64,000 nucleotides of DNA from JBCCMQ01 sp039026235 (GTDB taxonomy: Bacteria > Pseudomonadota > Alphaproteobacteria > Rhodobacterales > Rhodobacteraceae): positions 284,786-348,785 of the forward strand of contig JBCCMQ010000002.1 in the NCBI GenBank assembly GCA_039026235.1, in the 5' to 3' direction. Shown in pieces: positions 43,584-49,768 of this stretch (positions are counted from its first letter, which is position 1; each line of letters begins with the position of its first letter). The position numbers and the translations under genes were made by a program. The notes under the pieces are model-generated. The model worked only from the letters and a program-made list of their open reading frames with translations, searched no databases and had not been told where the DNA came from.

Positions 43584-43878
43584 TAGCGACCTCCTGGCGC
43601 AAGGCCCCGGTCGCCGCATCTAGGATCAGGATGCGCCGGTCGTCCGTCACCACCGCGTACCAGTCGTCGCCGCGTGTGACCGCCAGCGGGCGGACGCCAT
43701 CGGGCAAACTGATTTGATCCGGCCAGGGTGGCGGCGCGCTGGGGGCCTGAAGCCGGATGACAAGCAGCGCGACGATGGCTAGAACGCCCAAGATCATCGT
43801 GGCCGTCAAAACGGTAACCAGGGTGCGCAGGAACTTGAGATCCCGTGGCAATTCCTGATCTTCTGGGGCTTCTGGCAT
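43573..43878 (-). CDS. DUF6476-type small membrane protein, 101 aa
   Basis: A single N-terminal membrane helix (residues about 20-43) is followed by a short beta-hairpin-rich domain (WYAVVTDDRRILILDAATGAL) of about 50 residues, probably periplasmic. It matches a small Rhodobacteraceae family of unknown function. Its ATG (43878-43876) overlaps the ATG of the divergent rluD-like gene within the shared tetranucleotide CATG. Confidence 0.78.
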   Translation of the reverse strand: MPEAPEDQELPRDLKFLRTLVTVLTATMILGVLAIVALLVIRLQAPSAPPPWPDQISLPDGVRPLAVTRGDDWYAVVTDDRRILILDAATGALRQEVAITP

Positions 43879-44887
43879 GTCCAAGACGTTCTTCGTTACC
43901 ATCGGCGCTGAGCCGCCGCAGCGCCTTGATAAGGCGCTTTCGCGTGACGTGCCAGAAGAGGCTGGGCTAAGCAGGACACGCCTAGCGCGCCTGATCGGGT
44001 CAGGTGCTGTGCGTCGCGAAGGCATTGTTCTTGCCGAGGTCAAGACACCGGTTAAGGCCGGCGACGTGATCGAGATCCAGGTGCCGGAAGACGAACCGAC
44101 AGATATTCTGCCGGAGGATATCGCGCTTGACGTTATCCATGAAGATGACGCCCTGATCGTGGTGAACAAACCGGCTGGCATGGTCGTACACCCTGCGCCG
44201 GGCTCTCCATCCGGGACACTGGTGAATGCGCTTCTCGGCAGGGACGGTGCGCTATCTTCGGTCGGAGGTGTCGCCAGGCCCGGCATCGTGCACCGCATCG
44301 ACAAAGACACGTCCGGTCTGATTGTTGTCGCGCGCACCGATGCCGCTCATGCGGCTCTAGCGCGCCAGTTTGCCGCGCATACCGTGATCCGCGAATACCG
44401 TGCGATCTGTTTCGGTGTGCCGGATCCGGCGGCGCCGCGCCTTTTGGGGCTGCGCGGGGTCAGCGCCGAGACCGGCGGAACTCTCAAGATCACATCCGAG
44501 CTTGCTCGGCACAAAACTGACCGCCAACGCCAGGCGGTTGTTTGGTCCGGCGGAAGGCATGCCGTGACCCGTTTTCGGGTTTTACGGCGGCTGGGCAAGG
44601 ACGGTGCGGCCGCCATGGTGGCTTGTAGGCTCGAGACCGGTCGGACGCACCAGATCCGTGTTCACATGGCCTATATCGGCCATGGTCTGATTGGCGATCC
44701 GGTTTATGGCGGCAGGCGCCGTTTGTCTGACAAAACCGCCGGTGGCACCGACGCGATGGGCTTTCCGCGCCAGGCATTGCATGCAGCAACCCTGGGGTTT
44801 CGCCATCCCAACACTGGCGCCGAATTGTCCTTTGAGGCGCCTCTGCCCTGTGACATGTCTGTGCTTTTAGACGCTCTCTGCGCGTAA
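43877..44887 (+). CDS. rluD: Ribosomal large-subunit pseudouridine synthase, RluA/RluD family
   Basis: This 336-residue enzyme isomerises uridine to pseudouridine in 23S rRNA. It has an N-terminal S4 domain (residues about 15-75), the catalytic HRIDKDTSGL with the essential Asp (near 139-148) and LETGRTHQIRVHMAYIGH near 250. The N-terminal S4 domain and overall length fit RluD better than RluA or RluC, but specificity is not proven. It starts in the CATG shared with the divergent DUF6476 gene and is followed by rpoH. Confidence 0.9.
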   Translation: MSKTFFVTIGAEPPQRLDKALSRDVPEEAGLSRTRLARLIGSGAVRREGIVLAEVKTPVKAGDVIEIQVPEDEPTDILPEDIALDVIHEDDALIVVNKPAGMVVHPAPGSPSGTLVNALLGRDGALSSVGGVARPGIVHRIDKDTSGLIVVARTDAAHAALARQFAAHTVIREYRAICFGVPDPAAPRLLGLRGVSAETGGTLKITSELARHKTDRQRQAVVWSGGRHAVTRFRVLRRLGKDGAAAMVACRLETGRTHQIRVHMAYIGHGLIGDPVYGGRRRLSDKTAGGTDAMGFPRQALHAATLGFRHPNTGAELSFEAPLPCDMSVLLDALCA

Positions 44888-44922
44888 CGGGCGGGCAACT
44901 GTGCGTGAACGCAGGTCCGTTT

Positions 44923-44939
44923 GTCTGGTCTGACCAGAC
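44923..44939. promoter_or_regulatory. 17-bp palindrome of GntR (FadR/PdhR) type upstream of rpoH
   Basis: GTCTGGTC-T-GACCAGAC is a perfect palindrome around one base. Its core TGGTCTGACCA is the usual operator pattern of FadR-subfamily GntR regulators. It is not followed by a T-run, so it is not a typical terminator. No GntR gene is in the window. Confidence 0.5.
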
Positions 44940-44941
44940 TA

Positions 44942-44956
44942 TTAAGGCTAAGTTAA
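44942..44956. promoter_or_regulatory. CtrA full site TTAA-N7-TTAA upstream of rpoH
   Basis: TTAA at 44942-44945 and 44953-44956 are exactly 7 bp apart, matching the CtrA consensus. The site lies 21 bp before the putative -35 element of rpoH. Confidence 0.5.
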
Positions 44957-44976
44957 TCGTCAGGTGATAGCGATAA

Positions 44977-45005
44977 CTTGAACCGGGCATTTTAGATACA
45001 TATCT
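44977..45005 (+). promoter_or_regulatory. Putative heat-shock (RpoH-type) promoter of rpoH
   Basis: CTTGAA (44977-44982) and CATATCT (44999-45005) are 16 bp apart, close to the alphaproteobacterial RpoH consensus CTTGAA-N16/17-CYTATNT. The expected transcript would begin about 35 bases before the rpoH start. Confidence 0.45.
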
Positions 45006-45046
45006 CCGATGTTAACACCAGCAACATTGCTGGAAAGGAGGGACTT

Positions 45047-45943
45047 ATGGCCAATTACGAAAATCTCCCGGCTCCTTCGCCAGAGGGTGGCCTGAACCGT
45101 TATTTGCAGGAGATCCGCAAGTTTCCGATGCTGGAGCCGGAAGAGGAATACATGCTGGCAAAGGCCTGGGTGGAGCGCGAAGACAGTGGGTCGGCCCACA
45201 AGCTGGTGACCAGCCACCTGCGGCTGGCGGCAAAGATTGCCATGGGATACCGCGGCTATGGTCTGCCGCAAGCAGAAGTCATTTCGGAAGCGAATGTGGG
45301 CCTGATGCAGGCAGTCAAGCGTTTTGACCCCGAAAAAGGATTCCGCCTTGCCACCTACGCCATGTGGTGGATCCGCGCATCGATCCAGGAATACATCCTT
45401 CGGTCCTGGAGCCTCGTCAAACTTGGTACGACCAGCGCGCAGAAGAAGCTGTTCTTCAACCTGCGCAAGGCAAAGGCGCGCATCGGTGCCTTGGAAGAAG
45501 GCGATCTTCGACCTGAAAACGTCAAGCGCATCGCGAACGATCTCGGTGTCACCGAGGATGAGGTGATCTCGATGAACCGCCGGCTTTCGGGCGGCGACGC
45601 ATCGCTGAATGCCACTATTGGCTCAGAAGACGACAGCGCCATGCAGTGGCAGGACTGGCTGGAAGACGAAGGCGCTGACCAAGCCGGCGACTATGAGGCG
45701 CGCAACGAAATGGAAGCGCGTCTTGCGCTAATGGCAGACGCCATGGACGTATTGAACGAACGCGAACGCGATATTCTGGAAAAAAGGCGCCTGAAAGATC
45801 AGCCGCTTACTCTGGAAGAGCTTAGCACGCAGTACGATGTCAGTCGCGAGCGCATTCGCCAGATTGAAGTGCGAGCTTTCGAAAAGCTGCAAAAGCGCAT
45901 GCGTGAGCTTGCCCGCCAAAGTGGCATGATGGCATCGGCATAA
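45047..45943 (+). CDS. rpoH: RNA polymerase heat-shock sigma factor RpoH (sigma-32)
   Basis: This 298-residue sigma factor has region 2 with GLMQAVKRFDPEKGFRLATYAMWWIRASIQEYI (near residue 85), the RpoH box QKKLFFNLR (near 132-140) and region 4 with VSRERIRQIEVRAFEKLQ. The RpoH box separates it from primary sigma factors. GGAGG lies 8 bases before the ATG. The upstream 125 bp hold a GntR-type palindrome, a CtrA site and an RpoH-like promoter. A strong terminator follows. Confidence 0.97.
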   Translation: MANYENLPAPSPEGGLNRYLQEIRKFPMLEPEEEYMLAKAWVEREDSGSAHKLVTSHLRLAAKIAMGYRGYGLPQAEVISEANVGLMQAVKRFDPEKGFRLATYAMWWIRASIQEYILRSWSLVKLGTTSAQKKLFFNLRKAKARIGALEEGDLRPENVKRIANDLGVTEDEVISMNRRLSGGDASLNATIGSEDDSAMQWQDWLEDEGADQAGDYEARNEMEARLALMADAMDVLNERERDILEKRRLKDQPLTLEELSTQYDVSRERIRQIEVRAFEKLQKRMRELARQSGMMASA

Positions 45944-45970
45944 GCCCCTGAAACGCGACGCGAACACACG

Positions 45971-46001
45971 AAAAGGCCGGGTTCTGCCCGGCCTTTTTAT
46001 T
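45971..46001 (+). terminator. Intrinsic terminator after rpoH
   Basis: AAAAGGCCGGG (45971-45981) and CCCGGCCTTTT (45987-45997) form an 11-bp perfect stem with a 5-base loop and an uninterrupted T-run. The A-run on the left lets it work for the convergent exonuclease gene too. Confidence 0.95.
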
Positions 46002-46006
46002 TGGGT

Positions 46007-47035
46007 CTAACCCGCCTGCTCGACGGCCTCATCGACGGCGTCGATGTCTTCGCCTTCAAATTCCGTTTGTACGATGCCCGCATCATACCCCTGATCCTGC
46101 AGCCACCGGCTGAAACTTGCCGTGTAGCCGTGGGTCACAAACACCCGCTCGCAGCCGGTTGCTTGGATCGCCTGGTTGAGACCCGGCCAGTCGGCGTGAT
46201 CCGACAGGACAAAGCCCCGGTCAGCCGCCCGACGCCGCCGTATGCCACGAAGCCGCATCCACCCACTTGCAAACCCGGTCGAGGCTTTTCCGAAACGTCC
46301 CATCCATGGCGTGCCAAGCGCTGACGGCGGCGCCAGAACCAAAGCGCCTGGATATTTCTTGGCATCCATGTCGGGCATGACCTGAACCGTTGGCGGTAAG
46401 GCAATGCCCTGGGCCCGCAGGACCGCGTTTGTGGCCTCGATGGCGCCATGCGTCAGGATCGGGCCGACACCGGCATCGATCGCCGCCAGTACGCGTTGGG
46501 CCTTGCCGAGGGAATAGGCGCCAAGGACGCTAAAACGCCCCGCCGCGGCATTGGATGACCACCAATCGTTTATTTCCCGCGCGACTTCAGATTGCGCTGC
46601 CCAGGCGAACACCGGCAGGCCAAAGGTACATTCCGAGATAAACGTGTCGCAAGGAACCGGCTCCCACGGTTCACAAAGGCCATCGTCCTCGATCTTGTAG
46701 TCCCCGGACACGACCCAGACCTCGCCACCCACCTCGACCCGTATCTGGGCCGACCCGGGCACATGGCCCGCCGGGTGAAAACTGACCCGAGCGTCGCCAA
46801 TGATCCGGCTTTCCGCATAGGCAATCGTCTCGAGCGAAATCTCGCCCAGGCGGTGGCGCATGACCGGGGTGGCGGCTGCGGTGGCGAGGTATGCCCGGTG
46901 GCCGGCCCGCGCATGATCGGCATGCCCATGCGTGATCAAGGCGCGATCGACCGGGCGCCAGGGGTCAATAAAAAAGTCTCCAGCCTGGCAGTAAATGCCC
47001 TTGTCGGTGAAGCTGAGAACGGGTGAGCGGGACAT
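46007..47035 (-). CDS. Ligase-associated DNA exonuclease (metallo-beta-lactamase fold)
   Basis: This 342-residue MBL-fold protein of the group is normally encoded with an ATP-dependent DNA ligase and a helicase, and is proposed to process DNA ends. The metal motif THGHADHA (residues 36-43), HPAGHVPGSAQ (near 88), SGDYKIEDDGLCEPWEPVPCDTFISECTFG (near 112-140) and LSDHADW (near 283) are visible. The usual ligase partner is not next to it: downstream is only the rpoH terminator, and upstream is a divergent aldolase-type gene. Confidence 0.9.
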   Translation of the reverse strand: MSRSPVLSFTDKGIYCQAGDFFIDPWRPVDRALITHGHADHARAGHRAYLATAAATPVMRHRLGEISLETIAYAESRIIGDARVSFHPAGHVPGSAQIRVEVGGEVWVVSGDYKIEDDGLCEPWEPVPCDTFISECTFGLPVFAWAAQSEVAREINDWWSSNAAAGRFSVLGAYSLGKAQRVLAAIDAGVGPILTHGAIEATNAVLRAQGIALPPTVQVMPDMDAKKYPGALVLAPPSALGTPWMGRFGKASTGFASGWMRLRGIRRRRAADRGFVLSDHADWPGLNQAIQATGCERVFVTHGYTASFSRWLQDQGYDAGIVQTEFEGEDIDAVDEAVEQAG

Positions 47036-47120
47036 GCAGGCACTATAGGCTCATTGGCTTTCTTGCCAATCGATCATCCGGCGCCCATGGTTGGATCAGG
47101 CAAGCGATGAGGGATGTGCC

Positions 47121-47894
47121 ATGGGATTTGGCGATTTTCGAGAGCGGATGATGGCGGGTGAGCCCCTGGCAGGAACCTTCGTCAAGACCCCGGCCTATGA
47201 GGTGGTCGAGGTCCTGGCCCAAAGTGCCCTAGACTTCATCTGCCTGGACGCAGAGCATGCGCCCTTTGACCGGGCGCGGCTGGATGCCTGTCTGGCCGTT
47301 GCCCGAGCGCTCGATTTTCCGACCCTTGTTCGGATTGATGCGGCCGTTCCCCATGCAGCGTTACAGGCGCTCGATTCCGGTGCCGTCGGGATCGTCGTGC
47401 CCCATGTCGACACGCCACAAAAGGCCGAGGAGGTTGCGCGCATGTCCCGCTTTGGCGAAGGCGGGCGCGGATACGCAGGCTCAAGCCGTTGGGCAGGATT
47501 TGCCACCCGAGACATGGCCACGCTCTTGGCCAAATCCCGTGAGGAAACCATGGTCGTGGCGCAGATCGAAGAGCCCGCTGGCGTGGCCCAGGCCGCAGAC
47601 ATCGCGGCCACCGACGGAATTGACGGTCTTTTTCTTGGACCCGCAGATCTAACGGTTGCGTTCGGCAAGACGACGCAGGACAGCCCAGAATTGGCCGAAG
47701 CGTACGCATCTGTCGGTCGCGCGGCCACAGCAGCGGGAAAGGCCTATATGACATTCGCCGCCTCAGCAGCAGATGTGCCAAGACTGCGCGCCTTCGGGAT
47801 TACGGCTTTCTTTCTTGCATCAGAACACAGTTGGATGCGGGCCCGGGCGACGGAAGAAGCAACCGCCGTTCACCGGTTGTCAGCCAGCGGCTGA
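47121..47894 (+). CDS. HpcH/HpaI aldolase/citrate-lyase-family protein
   Basis: This 257-residue protein belongs to the HpcH/HpaI class II aldolase family, which cleaves 4-hydroxy-2-oxo acids to pyruvate and an aldehyde. It has GTFVKTPAYEVVEVLA near the start, LDAEHAPFD near residue 45, RWAGFA near 125 and the metal-binding QIEEPAGV near 147. The substrate cannot be deduced. The ATG at 47121 has GAGGGATG upstream; a 10-residue longer form exists. It overlaps the convergent hydrolase gene by 15 bp. Confidence 0.85.
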   Translation: MGFGDFRERMMAGEPLAGTFVKTPAYEVVEVLAQSALDFICLDAEHAPFDRARLDACLAVARALDFPTLVRIDAAVPHAALQALDSGAVGIVVPHVDTPQKAEEVARMSRFGEGGRGYAGSSRWAGFATRDMATLLAKSREETMVVAQIEEPAGVAQAADIAATDGIDGLFLGPADLTVAFGKTTQDSPELAEAYASVGRAATAAGKAYMTFAASAADVPRLRAFGITAFFLASEHSWMRARATEEATAVHRLSASG

Positions 47895-48815
47895 GAAATG
47901 TGCTGCTATCCGACTATAAAGATCTTCGCGGACCTCGGGCACTTCCATCAGGATCTCGTGCTCGGCGCCATTGAATTCGATCAGTTCAGCCGATGACCAG
48001 CGCGCCGCCATCTCTCTGATCCGATCCGGATCGACCACGCGTTCCAGGTTGCCGATGCCTATCAGCGACGGTACATCAGGCAGCTTTTCCACTTTCAACC
48101 GGTCGGTTTCGCGCAGAGCGGTATAAAGCCAGCTCATGCTGGGTGCGCCTAGAGCGAGCTGTGGGTGGTCGACCACATGATCGTGCATAAGGGCGTACAT
48201 CTCTTGATCCGTTGTCAGCATGTTGCCTTCGAACGGTACCCGCGCACCGTAGCTGCCGTGATCCATGCCCGGTATTGGCCGGTCTCCAAATCCCAATGCA
48301 TGGGCGACCGCCCCAAGCACGTGGGCCACGGGCCGCATATGCGGCCGGATCAGGATGCCCCACATGGGGCCGGTGAAGACTGCCGCTTTCACGTCCAAGC
48401 CATAGATCAGGCCGCGGAGGCCGATTGCTCCACCCATGGAATGGGCCAGCATGTAATAGGGCCGCGGCAACTCGGGCCGTGCTTCCACTTCCGCCACGAA
48501 CGCCCGCAAGTCTTTCTGAAAATCCAGAAAGTCACCCACGTGGCCGGTGATGTCATCGGCGCCGATGTGATCCGCCAGACCCTGGCCACGCCAATCGAGT
48601 GTTGCGGATGAAAACCCACGATCATGCAGCTCGCTTGCGGACGGCCCGTATTTTTCGATGTACTCGGTGCGGCCGGGCAGCATGAGGACCGTTCCCTTCG
48701 CACCGCCGGGCCAAAAGGCGGCGCGCAGGCGCACGCCGTCTTCCGCTTCGAACCAGGTGATCTGGCCGTTGGGCGGACGTTCAGATGGATCGGTCAGAAA
48801 TGCTGCCTGTGCCAC
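47880..48815 (-). CDS. Alpha/beta hydrolase (lysophospholipase-like)
   Basis: This 311-residue serine hydrolase has the oxyanion strand LMLPGRTEYIEKYG (near residue 45), LDWRGQGLADH (near 73), the nucleophile elbow AHSMGG (near 124, Ser in the middle) and the catalytic His in GAEHEIL near 288. It resembles PldB-type lysophospholipase/monoacylglycerol lipases. The start is a GTG at 48815, 4 bp after the stop of the SCP2-type gene, so the two form a likely lipid-related operon. Confidence 0.9.
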   Translation of the reverse strand: MAQAAFLTDPSERPPNGQITWFEAEDGVRLRAAFWPGGAKGTVLMLPGRTEYIEKYGPSASELHDRGFSSATLDWRGQGLADHIGADDITGHVGDFLDFQKDLRAFVAEVEARPELPRPYYMLAHSMGGAIGLRGLIYGLDVKAAVFTGPMWGILIRPHMRPVAHVLGAVAHALGFGDRPIPGMDHGSYGARVPFEGNMLTTDQEMYALMHDHVVDHPQLALGAPSMSWLYTALRETDRLKVEKLPDVPSLIGIGNLERVVDPDRIREMAARWSSAELIEFNGAEHEILMEVPEVREDLYSRIAAHFSAAG

Positions 48816-48819
48816 AGTT

Positions 48820-49116
48820 CTAGCTAAGCAAGGTACCCAGTTGCATGGCCAGGCCCATATCTCCTTCCACGCTGAGGCGCTGTGTCATGAATGCGGCGGT
48901 GGGATCCAGCTCACCGGACAACATTTCCTGGAAGGTGTCGGCGTCAGCGGTCAGAGTGACCTCGGCGTCGCCTTCGCCCGCGCGAATGCCTTCGGAATCA
49001 ATAAGGATGCTGCCTTCTCCCGGGATCTCGATCTTGGCAATCCCGGCATCGAAGCCGCTGCTGATTTTCTCTTGCAGGGCGTTTACAGCCGCGGCAATGA
49101 CATCACTCATTTTCAT
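48820..49116 (-). CDS. SCP2 sterol-binding-domain protein, 98 aa
   Basis: This is a single SCP2-like lipid-carrier domain of 98 residues, with KIEIPGEGSILIDSEG, VTLTADADTFQEMLSGELDPTAAFM and SVEGDMGLAMQLGTLL as typical elements. Such domains bind fatty acyl or sterol-like ligands. It is the first gene of a pair with the lysophospholipase-like hydrolase, which supports a role in lipid handling. Confidence 0.9.
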   Translation of the reverse strand: MKMSDVIAAAVNALQEKISSGFDAGIAKIEIPGEGSILIDSEGIRAGEGDAEVTLTADADTFQEMLSGELDPTAAFMTQRLSVEGDMGLAMQLGTLLS

Positions 49117-49174
49117 GGTCCTTCGTGATCGGGGAGGGGTCGCTTTTCTGCATTAATGCGCTACGCTGTGCCTT

Positions 49175-49735
49175 ATGAAAAGCCTATCACGCAAACTCAA
49201 TGGTTTCGTCGCGGCATTTTGCCTTTGGATGGGGTCGACCTTTGGCGCGATGGCCGATGAGACCCGTGTCGATAGCCTGCTGGAACAACTCGCTGCTCCG
49301 GACCAGACTGACTGGGAAGCGATCGAGGCAGAGATATGGAAGGAATGGTCGCGGTCTGGATCGGACGCCATGGACGTTTTGCTGGATCGCGGACGGGCTG
49401 CAATGGAAGAGGGCGATTGGGAGGCGGCAATTGAACATTTGACCGCATTGACCGATCATGCGCCCGGGTTCGCCGAAGGCTGGAATGCACGGGCGACGGC
49501 TTATTTCAACGCCGGGCTGCTGGGTCCTTCGATGGAAGATATCGAAAGGGCGCTGATCCTGAACCCCCGGCACTTCGGGGCGATGTCCGGCATGGCAACC
49601 ATTCTGGCGGAACTTGGCTATGAGCAAGAAGCGCTTGAGATGTATCGCAATGCCCTTGCAATCCATCCCCATTCACCCGATTTGAAGCAATCCGCTGACC
49701 TGCTGGACAGCAAGGTCGACGGCACCGAGCTCTGA
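49175..49735 (+). CDS. Periplasmic tetratricopeptide-repeat protein, 186 aa
   Basis: A signal peptide (LNGFVAAFCLWMGSTFGAMA, cleavage near residue 27) is followed by a short helical region and about three TPR units from residue 70 (GRAAMEEGDWEAAIEHLTALTDHAP, then ARATAYFNAGLLGPSMEDIERALILNP, then a third). It probably works as an envelope scaffold. It precedes the helicase gene by 33 bp on the same strand. Confidence 0.85.
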   Translation: MKSLSRKLNGFVAAFCLWMGSTFGAMADETRVDSLLEQLAAPDQTDWEAIEAEIWKEWSRSGSDAMDVLLDRGRAAMEEGDWEAAIEHLTALTDHAPGFAEGWNARATAYFNAGLLGPSMEDIERALILNPRHFGAMSGMATILAELGYEQEALEMYRNALAIHPHSPDLKQSADLLDSKVDGTEL

Positions 49736-49768
49736 ACACGCCCGCTTCGGGCCAGCGACGGAATAGGC

